The translations under genes and the position numbers were made by a program. Shown here piece after piece: positions 23,421 to 36,305 of a stretch of 64,000 nt of DNA; position 1 is the stretch's first letter, and the number at the start of each line of letters is the position of its first letter. The DNA is from Lepidurus packardi. Taxonomy: Eukaryota; Arthropoda; Branchiopoda; Notostraca; Triopsidae. The stretch spans positions 11,656,001 to 11,720,000 of the forward strand of contig JAKZAN010000005.1 of the NCBI GenBank assembly GCA_023053545.1, written 5' to 3'. The notes below the pieces were generated by a model that saw only the letters and a list, made by a program, of their open reading frames with translations, did no database searches and was not told the origin of the DNA.

Positions 23421-26220
23421 AAAAATGGAGTTTGACTTCTAGTTCTACTTCCAAACTTCCACAACGTTTTTGGGCTTCTTCCTAGCGGTTAAACCAGTAA
23501 AAGGACCCAATTGGCCGTGTTTTTTTCCCACGGCAGTTTGGAAAAACGAAAACCATCAGCGATGATATGCCATATGATACGCGGTGATATGCTTCCACAA
23601 GGAAAACCAAAAGGCTTTGCCGGAGATGATGTTCAAAGCAGATGTTCTGAGCTTCTTTACACTCTTTTGTCGCTTCTAGATGGCCTTTTAATTTTCTCCA
23701 ACCACTTTCAGTTCACGGTTTCAACACCGCGAGGGATTATCCTTCGCGGTTTTAAAAGGAATGCGCAGATGAAAACGATGAATTTCGGGGCTTTATAACC
23801 TTCTAATCCATCTCTCTCTACTAACACATTCACATGCTTTCACAAGCCTTCACAAGAGCCATGGGAGGTTTTTTCAAGAGATTTAGTTTGTCCCCCAAAG
23901 TCAAGTGTGTGTGGGTCCATCCAGTCCGTCCTTTGGCTATGATAGAGGTCCAGCTTTTCCTGTTCCGGAGGTGGAGTTTTTGGCTTGCCTATCATATCTA
24001 TCATAGGGATATGCTTTATTTCTATTCTTTTTCTCTATATGGGGTGTTTTGCTTTTCCTATTAGGATTCTTACCCGAAAACCCACCCACCCTCTTATCAA
24101 TTCTCCTGTAGGTATTGCCTTCCTATGATACCAAACCATTCTCTACGACTACTCTTCTCAAACTTCCAAGACAGCTATACATCTGGTGGTTCAGGTTCTC
24201 TCCCCTCACGAAACCGTATCAGTGGACCTATCAACTCATTCCAAATCAGTCTCTCGTTTGCATGGCTGACTTTTAGGGGGTTTTGGTACGTGTCGGAAAC
24301 TTGTGTGAAGATCATCCGTTTGACCGCATGCATTTGGTTGTGTTGCTGTGTCTGTGTGTCCCTTTGTGGAAATTTCCAATTGCCCCTATGCAATGCATAC
24401 AGTTGGATGAAGGTAGTTTATAGCAGCCGTTTGCACAAAAGTTTCCAATTTTCAAGGCATTTTTCAGAAAGAATTTTTTTTTTTTATTCAGTTTGAGTAT
24501 TGACGTCAGCAGGTACACTTGAAATCCAGAGGTTACTGGTGAGACAGACATAATCTCAAGTACTGCATATATACTCTTACTTCCCCCTCTTTGTGTATCT
24601 TATTTAATCCGTTAAGATGAATGCCAAATACCTTTCGCTAGGTTCACAACCACACATTTGGGGCGAAACAAGAGATTGTATGACCAATCTAGTTTCATGG
24701 CTTTTCATGAATCTCCAATGAATTTTCATGAATCTCCATTTTCAATCAATCTCCAATTGATTTTAATGCATGGTACTTAATACTGGAAACTTAATACTGG
24801 ACACTGAAACTGGTACTTGGTACTGGATTTAGTACTGATTGAACCTCAATTCTAGTGTCTGAAATTATTAGATAACTAGAATGATTAGATAATTAGAATT
24901 ATTAGATAATTAGAATGACATAACTATTTTTCGATATGATATGATTCGAATAATAGCAGTTTGCTAACGTTAATACATTGAAAGAACTCAGAAAAATAGA
25001 GTTTTTTATATTTACGAATTGTTTGAAATTTCAAGTTTCAAACATGCCAACGCCGGTTGTCTTTAGAACCTAATTAAGCTGTCTATTTTTTTAAAATGCG
25101 GTTTAAGCTTGTTACCGTCGATTATTTCTTCACAAAAAGGGTTGGTAATTCAAAGCCTTCCGTTCTCTCATTGTACCAGAATGAAGTGTATTAGAATTGA
25201 AGTGTATTTGTCAATTTGATCTGATTAAAAAAAAAATAAAAATAATGACTGAATGTTCCTAAGTAAGGGAACCTCCTCAGCACGAATCTACCAAGGAATC
25301 TCCCAAGATTCCGAACGAATCTTTTTACTAACCACTTCTAACCTATAGAAAGACTTCAAAAGCAAGCTTCCAAGTCAGCACTTAGCATTACAATAGACCC
25401 AATATAGTCATTAAGATCCTTAAACGCGGTCTTGGAATCCTGTTACGCCGTTTCTGGAAGGAGCATTTCCAACATTCTTTGTCAAAAATTCCCCTTAAAT
25501 TCATACATTATGAATTTAAGGTTAATTTAGGGATAAAATGTATTCAGATGCTTGTCTACTCGGTGGCTGCATTCCATCCCATCCGTCTTAAGTGGGCGTC
25601 TGCGTATCAGCAATGTTTTTTAATCGATACAAAGCGTCGGTTAAACTTTTTTTTTTATTTTTTTTTTTTGAAAGACTAACAAGACTCCCCTCTTTCTTCA
25701 TTTTTTTCCCTCTTAACAAAAGCTCAAATGGAGGCAATTTGCATGACAATAGCACAAGCATCCGCTATCAAAAACTCTGCTATTAAATAACGGGTTCTCC
25801 TCCACACATCAACTCCAGGGAAAAAAAGCTTTGATGGGTGGATGCACGCGGAAAAGAGTCACAAAACTCTGATTAATCTTAGGGTACGTGCACACAACAC
25901 GACATACTGGGGTACGATAGTCGTAGTAGAGTAGGGTTGGGAGTTGAGGGTTGAAGGAGTCGATTGAGCGTTCAAAAGGGAAAAGATCCGGACATCCTAT
26001 ACCTATTCGTTTGTCCTTTTGTTGACTCCACGAAATGGCCAATGTTCACGCTAATCTGGGTGCGTAAAGCTTCACAGCATGAAGTGTGTATAGAGAAGGT
26101 TTTCGGGGGAAGTGATGGTTGATGGCTCTTGTATAGTCTTGTGTGTGTGATCCAAGTTCTGGATCGTTTTGGCTGGCGATGGGATAGACCCGAGTCTCCG
26201 CATTAACTCCACCGTCCACA
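23421..26220. other. Intergenic DNA
   Basis: No convincing gene. A 13-bp inverted repeat (CCTTAAATTCATA at 25493 with its complement at 25509) and a T run near 25650 were seen. Positions 25104-25141 share a block with 31130-31165 in opposite orientation. Confidence 0.4.
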
Positions 26221-26258
26221 GGAGTACCCCGGAGTACCCCAGAGTACCCCAGAGTACC
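26221..26258. repeat. 10-bp repeat GAGTACCCCA
   Basis: Four near-perfect copies of GGAGTACCCC/AGAGTACCCC. Confidence 0.85.
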
Positions 26259-27293
26259 AAAGAAGGATCACACGCAGGGTAAAGCTTGGGTTCTTTGGTA
26301 ACTAACAACATGCGCCCTGCCGAAGTCAATGGATGCACATGGGAGGGCAATTTCGGGGAGGAAATGTTCGACCAATTGTCCGCCAATCATACGACCTTTA
26401 GAGAAGGGTGTAAGGGTGTAATATAAGGGTGGACGTGGGTCTTATGAGCTTGCATTGAGTCGAGTCAGTCATGAGGAACGCCCAAGTCCCTTTTTAACAA
26501 GCATTGATAAGCATTGATGAAGTTAACTTCGCCGGAGTTTATAGAGAGACTCTATAGACTCCTCTTACTGGGACGGGGAATGTTTGAAAAGAGAGCCTTC
26601 TTTGAACAAGTCAAACTTTCCCCATTGTGTCACTTTGGGAAGCCATTATATGGGGTTTGGTTAAAATGGAACTCGTGGATGGAGACCAGCGGAGGGGGGT
26701 TGGAAGAGGATGATGATGATGAAAAGAAAAAACCTTTTTGGAGCGCGTCTACAGCCGTTCTAAGTGTGAAACGAATTAGCCGGACATTCAACGGCTATTG
26801 CTGTCACATGAATGTCCTTTATTTAAGCTTAAACGAGGGTACACTAGACCTTTGTGGGGGACTTGAAAAAGCTTGAAATTGAACTTTCACACTTTGCCGA
26901 TTTCCTAATCTTTCAGCGCCATAAATTTAACACACTCAACTGACAGAGAACTCGCTTAAACCTTAACGTTAACCTCGTTGTATGAGAATAGCATCGAAGC
27001 TTTGAGGTTAGAGTCTTGGAATCCTGATTCGAAGATTCTTGAAATTCGATTCCATGCTAAGCTTCCAATTCCAAGTGCAGATTTTCATCAAGCAAATGGT
27101 TCTGAATTTCCTAATATTAGAGAGCATGGAAACTGTACGGTTTGAGAAGTCTGTAGAATGATTGTCAAGTTGGTGAGACCTAAGAAAAAATCTAGATTTT
27201 TTGGAAATTTAATAACATGGAAGCTTTAGGACTTCCTAGAATCCTGATTTTCGAGTTAAGGTATTCCGATTCCAGGTGCAGATTCTTTAAAAT
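26259..27293. other. Intergenic DNA
   Basis: One 120-residue open frame on the plus strand near 26.5-26.9 kb has no recognisable motif or splice context. Nothing else was seen. Confidence 0.35.
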
Positions 27294-27850
27294 TGTCTAA
27301 TATTACGGATCATGACAACTGTCAGTTAAGCTATTCCGATTCCAAGTACATATTCTAATTTTGAAAAAATCTACAATTTTCAAGAATTATGGATCAAGGA
27401 ACATGATCACGTGATCAAACTGTGCAGTTTGGGAAGTCTTCTAGGGTTAATGATTCCAGGTACAGGTTCTGATTCTAAAATTGTCTAAAATTACGGATCA
27501 TGACAACTGTCAGTTAAGCTATTCCGAATCCAAGTACATATTCTAATTTTGAAAAAAAATTTAAACTTTTCAAGAATTACGGATCAAGGAACATGATCAC
27601 GTGATCAAACTGGGCAGTTTGAGAAGTCTTCTAGGGTTAATGATTCTAGGTACAGATTCTGATTCTAAAATTGTCTAAAATTACGGATCATGACCACTGT
27701 CAGTTAAGCTATTCCGATTCCGAATCCAAGTACATATGCTAATTGTAAAAAAAATCTAAATTTTTCTAGAATTACAGATCACGTGATCAAACTGTGCAGT
27801 TTGCGAAGTCTTCTAGGGTTAATGATTCTGAAGTTTGTAAAATTTTATAC
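27294..27850. repeat. About 190-bp tandem repeat, three copies
   Basis: Units begin TCTAAAATTACGGATCATGA near 27295, 27484 and 27674. They contain GTCAGTTAAGCTATTCCGA, the palindrome TGATCACGTGATCA and AGTCTTCTAGGGTTAATGAT. The third copy is shorter. Related diverged sequence extends on both sides (about 27000-27930). Confidence 0.92.
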
Positions 27851-30360
27851 AATTACGGATCAGGGAACATAATCCGTAATTTTATTTTACATGATTCGAT
27901 CATGCGATCAAACAGTGGGAGAAATTTGCTAGGGTTGATTCCAAATTTTGTAAGATTTCAAAGAAAAAAATTCCAGATTTTTTTTTTAAAAATACGATTT
28001 CAAGTAAATTTTCAGTGAAATTGACATCAGATATATGAAGACTCATAGTTTTGGCCGGACTTGAACTTATGCGATCCCATATCTTAACGCTATATACCTC
28101 AGGAACCTTAATCTCGGAGCGATTTTCAAACGACCGCGAAGCACAAGGCTTTTGGTATACCCCACCCGATCGGGGGCTAGATTTTGAACTGGAACCTCAC
28201 GCCAGATGTTACCATCTGAAATAAATTTACATTTCAAACTATCTTGACCAGAAAACAAAGACTTCAAACTTCGGGTTCCTAACCATTCTAACCGTTCTAA
28301 CATGTTAAAACTCAAACTAAGCTGTCTTGTGGCTTAAGCTTGAATTAAATTGATTAATCTAATTAAATTCATCTTAAATTGATAAAAGTAGATTTGAGAA
28401 CTTTTCGTTTTCTGATGTTAAGCCCTATTTTTGCTTTATTTTTGACACTATTTCGCTTGATTTTTATTTTGATTTCGCTTAATTTGTGTCATTGGATTTT
28501 TGGATTTCGTTGTGGTATTTTCACTGATTTAGTGCTTCCTACCGCTCTATTTCTGCTCTCGTATGTACAGGCCTCATCTAAAAGAGAGATACAATTAGTT
28601 TAAGGCACTCGAATGGTTCCCAAAACCTCCCCCCAATAACACGCTTGTGCTCAGAACGGGATCTGCGCAATACAATCCATACAAGTGTACCATTACTTCC
28701 AAAACTGAAAAACGGATCATTCTCTCAATTACGGAATCAAAATTAGCTTCCAATTCTTCCACTTGGGGAACTTCACACTTAACTATAACCAACAGCTGTA
28801 AACATACTTCCCAATTTACTACCCCTGTTTCGATATCGCTACAAAAAAATCCTTCAAAAAATAATTTGGGTAATTTATAAGCAAACTGAAAAACAAAGTT
28901 AAATTAAAATCCATTATTTTAAATGGCACAGCTTGCCAAAATTATACAGAGCACACTCGTTCCCATTCATGCAATTTTCTATTGGTTTTCCAAGGACCTT
29001 AACAATTTCAAATTACTCATAAAATTGACCCCACATTCTCTTTTTTGGCCACGTTTCAGACGTAAATAACACAGGCAAAGTGTTTGCAGTTTTAGTTTTA
29101 GTTTCCGCAAACTCATTATTTAATCTAAACAGACTATTCATTGTATTCCAATAATAGCCAATACTTCGAATGACTGCTAACCAAAGGAATAGTGTCAAAG
29201 TTTTTATTTTCCATTTCAAAAGTTCGACTGAAATAGAATTCCCTTAAGATAAAGAACATAACATCCTGTCCCAAAGATATTCATCTCCGTGTTACACTTC
29301 TTCCGTGACATTTCTTGCATTAATTTCCCCTGTATACCATTTACTTCCAAAGACAGTTGCCCTTTTATGAAAAAGACACTAAAGAACTCGGAACACAAAA
29401 ACTTTTACCCCTAGAAAAAGACAGAAAAAGAAAAAGACACCCTGCTGCGGTCCCCAATACTTTAACAAGGGACAAGACTAAGTGGTTTCGCACGGCAGGG
29501 GGGCAATACACCTTCACTATCACGGAGTCGCAGCGAAGATAACCCGCACCAAAAAAAAAAGTACCCAGAAGTACCTCAAACCTGTAACTCTTCCATTTGC
29601 TCTATAGTAAGCTTCAGCATTGTTCCTAAAGTTCATATAGTACCTATGGTACCTCTAATAGGTCGGGTAATACTTGTATACTACTTAGGTGGGTACCACC
29701 TCTTCCTCCCTCGTGCCCAGAGTAACCGAGAAAGCTCATCAAGTTAAACAACCTTTTATGGTTAGTTGACTCTGCTAGTTCTCTTTGGGCGCTTGAATTC
29801 TCTCTCGTCTCGGTCTATCTTTGGGTTTGGGACAGCCAAAAGCAGAGAAGAGGTATTGGACGGGAGCTTTTGTCTTTTCACACAAAGCCCAAACTGCTTT
29901 TAGTGTCCACTACGTCCACTGCACTTAGCGGGAGGTCTGTTGGATCTTCCAGCAGACCGTGACAACTAAAGGACAAGATAGATGGATACTAACTAAAGAC
30001 TATGGAACAGGCAGACGACAGGGGGTAACTATATATACCATATATATACAACTGGACATCCTTCCCCCCTCCCCCTCCCTCCGAGTTCTCCCATTTTAAA
30101 GGCTGTCATGCCTTTTATTTTTACTTGTCTTGGGGTGAGATTCCAACAACCCACACATACCACCTTGTCTCATTAGTTTTCAACTAATTGACAAACAACT
30201 CCCTTCTCTACTTCGTTATATATCCTTTACATTTTTTTCTTTCATTTTTTTCCGTGCTTAACTTTCCGCAGATTCCATCAACGCGTAGGTTGGATCCTTT
30301 TAATTGTAAATATCTAGTTCCAATTATTTCAAAATCTTTTACTATATTTTTTTTAGCATC
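27851..30360. other. AT-rich intergenic DNA
   Basis: No gene, RNA gene or strong repeat recognised. Confidence 0.4.
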
Positions 30361-30374
30361 AACTCTGTTTTACT

Positions 30375-30525
30375 GTCAAGATTTTTCCAGATCTTTCAAG
30401 ATTTTCACGGTTTTTCAAAATGTTCAAGATTTTTCAAAAATTTTCAAGATTTTTCAAGATCTTTCAAGATTTTCAAGATTTTTCAAAATTTTTCACAATT
30501 TTCAAGATTTTCAACATTTCAAGAT
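30375..30525. repeat. TTTTTCAAGA simple repeat
   Basis: Irregular copies of TTTTTCAAGA and TTTTCAAAA over about 150 bp. The open frame through it is Phe/Lys/Ile-rich low complexity. Confidence 0.85.
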
Positions 30526-30787
30526 CCATGTAAGTGAACTACGGAACTCGGTGGACTTCAAGTGAGATACACAGACATTCAGTTTAAATATAACTTGAAG
30601 CAAATTGCCACTTTCATAGAAATACAAATCTTTGAACATCTGGCAAGGAATCATTTCCAGACTCTACAGGATTAGGACCAACTTCCAACTTTTCAAACTA
30701 ACTCTTCTAATATAAATTGACCGTTGAGAAACGGCAGAAGTAACGTCAAACTGCGCACAAGTTAAGGGTGACTGAACCACATGAAGT

Positions 30788-31370
30788 TTCACTGTTGACG
30801 CATTTAAAAGCGTTTCTCATGTTGGCTTACACAACTAGGAAAGTTCTTCCTTAGCATCACAACCTTCGACGCAACAATGAAAGCTTCCTAGTACTAGTAC
30901 TTCCTCGTATGAATACGCATATATGCGCAACAATGAACTAAAAGTGTATTAGAAAATGAGCTATATTATGAATCAAACTCATTCCTAGTAATTTCTTGTG
31001 AATTTAGCATGTAAGTCATTTGAATTCGAATCAAGAACTTAATATCCTTATTGATTCATTTGAATGAATACGAAATCCTTAGTATTGGTCAAGTTGTAAG
31101 GTGTAGACTCAACTCCTCACCCAAACCCCTTTTCATGCAGAAATAATCGACGGTAACAGGCTTAAGCCTAAACTAAATTGAAAAAAATCCGAAAATATTT
31201 TCATTAATTTAATAAATTCAACGCATTTTAAAAAGTAAAGTAAAAAGGCATGTATGCGCAAGAATGAACGTTTGCCTTAAATAAACGAGCTACTACGAAT
31301 ACAACTCAACGCATTCCTATCGTAATCTCTCGTGAATTCATAGGAAATTCATGTAATTCATAGGAAATCT
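30788..31370. repeat. Diverged dispersed-repeat region
   Basis: TTCACTGTTGACG at 30788 is followed by CAACAATGAAAGCTTCC. The stretch 30917-31040 (ATGCGCAACAATGAA to TTTCTTGTGAATTTA) is echoed by 31250-31370 (ATGCGCAAGAATGAA to TCTCTCGTGAATTCA). The copies are old and degenerate. Confidence 0.6.
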
Positions 31371-33015
31371 TCTTGCGAACTTATTTTCTACTAATCCATG
31401 TGACTTAATCCGAAAACCCTTGTCTTAATTTTCCTAATTTCCTCAAATGAAAAACCTTACACAAAAAGGGTGCTTTTACGATGTTCTATAACGTATTTGT
31501 GTTCTTTTAGACACTATTTCTTCTGCTTTTGAGATTGTATTCGAGAATGGGATCCCTTTTTTGTTTCTTGGCCAAGAAAGCAGACAAAAAGCATCCAATA
31601 AAAGAAAGAGGGAAAATGTAATAGAAGAAAGTGAGCAATTCCGTGCTGGAAAAGGAGAAGATAAAGGTCCCATTTGGCAGAAGATAGATTTCCTGCACGG
31701 CCCCGTTTGCCTCGCTTATGAGCGGCCATCAACTAGACGAGAGAAGTCCCTTTTGAGCTCTCTCTCTCGCCGGAAAACGGAAACAGAACTCTTCCATTGC
31801 CCGGGAGTTTGTGTTCCCAACTCTCCGGACCCCTCTCTTTCTCTTTTTTTTCATTGAGGGGGCGCTTCTATCACTAGCTACTCCACGACTCTATCCCTTT
31901 CTGGAGCGCAGCAATGTTTATACGAGCAATACCAGCAGAACTTGGCTTCTCCGAAGGATTTCCTTTGAAGAAGAGCTCCTGGAAGACTTCATTGCTCCAG
32001 AAGACCGGAATTTGAACCGTTTGTGCTTAATGGGCAAACCTATTATGTCATCTATTCCCTTACCCTCCCCCCCAAACCCCATTAACTGCGCGGGCGGGGG
32101 CCAAAAAACTTCATAATTTGACAGAACTTGCTTCGATCTTTAGGCTCCACTACCCTCGACTCTATGTTCGCTACACTTACCATGTGCCAGGAAAGAAATA
32201 TGAGGAGCGACGATTAAAGAAATATTGTACAGTTCAAAAAGTTGGGGGAATTTATAGAAACAGCGAAGATTTGGAAGATTTTGAAAGATGTTGGAAGATT
32301 TTTTAAGTACTTCCTTCCCCCCCCCCCCAAAAAAAGGAAAAACCTGAAAAAAAACGCCAAAGGAAAATTTACGGACATTTTTGTTCCAATTGATCCTTTT
32401 TCTAAGAAAGTCATACACATAGAAAAAAAGAAGGAATTTTCTGTTATGATCTACCCGATTCCGCGTCACTTGCTCCAAATGGGTTGGCACACACACAAAC
32501 ACAAAGTCTAGCTTTTCACTCCCCCCATCTTTTTTTCCTTAAGAAAAATTGAGAAAGGAATCCCGTTACAAGCCAAAGCATATGCTATTTTGCATGGTCC
32601 ACTAAACCCCCGTCATTCCGATTTGCCCCAAACTTCCTCACAAATCAACTTTGGCTTTTATGAGCCAAGAAAAAATTTAACCTTGCCTTTTTTTTTTTAG
32701 AAAAGCGAAAAAATAATCAAAAACTTTTTTAAAGAAAGAAAAGGCAAATATGCTACAAGAGGCTTTTGGGGGGCTCAAAGAAGGAGCAGGAATGTTTGCT
32801 TATGAAAGAAACCAGACGACCTACACTGCTCCACACAATGGTCAAGATGAACTAGAACCTTATCCGCTTTTTCCATCTTTATTCCCCCCAACGCTCGTTT
32901 TCTTTTCTTTTCACCACCAATTAAATGGCTTGTAATAATGCGCAGAAATGATTTAAAACAACAATAAGGTGTAAATTCGTGATTCGATCAACACTATTAT
33001 CGTTAAACACATAGC
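31371..33015. other. Intergenic DNA
   Basis: Pyrimidine-rich runs and short open frames on both strands. No protein family was recognised. Confidence 0.35.
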
Positions 33016-33024
33016 TTGTCAAAC

Positions 33025-33172
33025 TAATAAAATAATAATAATAAAATTAATAAAATAATAATAATAATAAAACTAATAAAATAATAATAATAATAAAACT
33101 AATAAAATAATAATAATAATAAAATTAGTAAAATAATAATAATAAAATTAATAAAATAATATTAAAAATAAT
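33025..33172. repeat. AAT-type microsatellite
   Basis: (AATAATAATAATAAAACTAATA)-type repeats over about 150 bp, with periodic ACTAATAA interruptions. Confidence 0.95.
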
Positions 33173-34800
33173 GCAAAAAAAGACACTCTGTGCTATAATA
33201 GGGTTTATATTACAGTAGCACGTGTTGAATATTGCAGGGCAATTATATATATATTTTAAGAATTTTATTGGATGAGCGTTGTGAAATGTAGATGCGCCAT
33301 ATGAAAAGCCTTATGCCTACGAGGAAAGCGTTTAGAAAGTTAATTTAGTTGGTACTAATAGTGAAATACAGTTTACGTTGCTTCACAAAGTTCCACTGCT
33401 TCAGAAAGAAAAGTTTCCAAGTCTTTAGGAGTAACTTACACTGTGAAACTTCATTGTTGATGTGCTTACGTAAGAATGAAAGATTCCAGCATGAAGTACT
33501 TTCCGCTACAGTGACATGGTATGAAGCGCTTCCTACGTAACAATGAAATTTTCCTGCTAGAAGAAGCTTATCCATGCACAACAACTATGAATGTGCTATA
33601 CTGAACGTAGAACTAGGCCTTTACCGAATTATAATAGTTTAACATTACCAGACCACTAGATTACGTTTTGCTTACGCAATAGGGCAAGTTTCCCCAAGTA
33701 AAAGATGCTTGAATTTGTTCAAGTTCAGACAAGTGCAGTTCAGTGAAGATCTACGTACTAAGACTACTAAATAAAAATATTAGAATTACTAGTTCATGTA
33801 GTACATTTTTACTATTCTTGCTCAACAATGAACAGTTTTCTAGCCGAACGAAAAATTTCCTAGTACTATTCCTCCTTGTCCAAGATACTTAAAGATGTGA
33901 TCATGACCACGAAAGTGCTAAACAACATAAAATACATTGAATCATTGTAAGAGGATTGTTATTTACCTCCCTGATGATTGTTATGGAATTATAATAGTTT
34001 CTTATGACTTGTACTAAGCTGTAAACTCTAAAGAATCTGAATTAGCTTCAAACAATGAATACAATGAATACAATGAATTAAAACAGTCCAGCAATCTATG
34101 TACTTACACAGCTCATTGGGTACAGTAACCTCATCAAAACTTGTTCCAAGTCATGTGATACAATCAAACGTCATATATAAGCTATCCAGTGCGTTATAAA
34201 TTGTATAACTCGTCAGTGTTAATTCAATTGCAATTCAAGAACTTGGCGAATTGCACATTACGATGACACATGAAGCATTCATTGAAAGCTACCAATCTAC
34301 TCGTTAATCTTCAAAAATAAACCTGATTCTATTGTCAATGCCCACGCAAATCATGCCTGAATTAATGAATTAATTTCCGAGTTTTTACTCCAAAGATTAA
34401 GTACACTTCCTCCTTTTCCGTTATCAATGACACTGTTTTGTCACCAAACCTTTTCCCACTACCATAAACAGTCAGTCAAGCTACCTTCAGTCCAAACTTG
34501 ACACGTTATTTTCTTCGTGGCGAGTTGCGGTAACAGTGACGGTTGTGCGCAGTACTAGCGACGCTCTCGGTAAGGCATATGCTCTAGAAGGCGACCGTAC
34601 TTAACACAAAAGCTGTTACTGCATTCGGAGCGCCATATGCAGTGGCGCCCTCGCATATTCGTCCATGTGACACACATTGATTTTTATCCATCTTGCTAAG
34701 CTTTCTTCACCTTTAAACCCCCCAAAGTTTAGACCCCCCAAAAACGTTCTCAGGGAGCAAGTTCCCCGTAGCAACCCACATTAGTTGGCACTACTTTGAA
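33173..34800. other. Intergenic DNA with dispersed-repeat fragments
   Basis: TTCATTGTTGATG (33450) and several AACAATGAA(A/C) motifs (33539, 33825) resemble the dispersed core described elsewhere. No gene recognised. Confidence 0.4.
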
Positions 34801-36305
34801 GCTCTTTTCAATCTTGTGTCAATTGGGACTGTTTTAGTAGTTCCCAATGGTTCTCTTTTGTCTTCCAAGAAACTTTTTCGATAAGAATAACTTTCCTCGC
34901 CCGGGCATCTCATTTGGGGGCATAGCTTCAATTTTAAGGGCAACAGCGGTTGAATAAAAAGCTTCTGCTCTTTAAGCTTCAAGAGGAGAAAAAGCGGTCC
35001 ATGGCCTATGCAAATAACAGCCACTCCGGGGTCCGCCCTTCTATCAACCATTAGATGTTGTTGGGGACCAATGAAGCTGCTGAATAGCGCCGGAACATAG
35101 CTCCTCCCCTTTGAGGGGGGGGGCAGCTCTTTTGTTATGGGTCTTATGTCCATGTTTTGGGTAGTGCGGCGGACTCTCCTCTCTCTGTGTCGCTCTCTGT
35201 GCCCCACGTTCCCTCTCACTTTTCCCTCACGTTCCATGTGGGATATGCAAGAGCGAGAAAATAGACCTCACGCACTCGCTCGGACGAGGAACTTGGGTAG
35301 TGTATCTATCCTCGCCCGCGCCAGGATTCTACTTCCACGCATCCGAGGGAGCCTGCGGATCCCAGGCCCCGCCTCTGTCTAAGACAACACTGCGGGGCAG
35401 CCGTTGCAACCCGCAAGTTCAACACGGCAGACTTTGGGGATAGTCCCCCCTGACTGTGACCGCGTGCCACTAAAAACTTGAGTTAACGCAGACTCCGTCG
35501 AAGCTTCCAACGGCTAAAAACTGTGCATCTGTGGGGGAATTATTGTGCTTCGCTGACTCGATTCCAAGTGCGGGTAATCTGCTCCTTAGTGCGTGCTACC
35601 GAAAGTTTGGACCTTTTCAGGCCATACTTACCACCTTCTCCGTCAACCCTATCATTCCTTTTCAGCTAGCGTCAACCTCTTACGTTACCACCGTTCAAGA
35701 AGGGTCAGGGTGACACCGAGGACCAGAAAGTGTCCCTAGTTCCAGCTAAATGTGTCAAAACGGTTTAACGGAGGCGTAAACCTGCCCTAATGCGAACCAA
35801 CTGGTAAAAACATTCGCACTCGCACCGCCTGTTGGGGTTTCCATGTGTCGTCAGTGTTGTTGTCCAACATTCTGGCCATTGGCCTTCCCACGCGTTTCAT
35901 TCCATTACGACTCACACCTGGCTCACGCAGCTCACTTCCCAAATGGAATTACGAACAACAATGAACGTGGCATCCATTCTGCCACATGCTGACAAGGAAC
36001 ATTAAAGCAGTATCAGGTTATAATTATTCCCCCAATCAGTGCGATGTACTCTGCAATTATGGCCGGACGATAAAGGATCCCGTTCTAAAGTGCCCGAGAT
36101 GTGTCATTGTTTGGAACTTCAGTTTTATTCGAGCTCTTCCCTCGTGAACAACTCCACAGTGAGGGGAGCAACAGACTATTAATTAACGAACGAACGACGA
36201 GAACCATTTGGGGTCCCAGAGAGAGTGGTCGCTGTTGTGTATAGACCATCACAGTGTTAGGGTAACAGTTGGGACAGTCAGAATTCTGGTTTCTGGAAAG
36301 AGACG
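34801..36305. promoter_or_regulatory. G+C-richer 5' flank of the second Emx-class gene
   Basis: The 1.5 kb before the second homeobox start is richer in G, C and CpG, most clearly at 35.1-35.5 kb. Open frames on both strands overlap and resemble no family. It probably includes promoter and 5' UTR sequence; individual sites cannot be named. Confidence 0.4.

Noticed and set aside
34791-35237. 148-aa minus-strand open frame upstream of the second Emx-class gene
   Set aside because: Same situation as above: low stop density, biased composition and no family resemblance.
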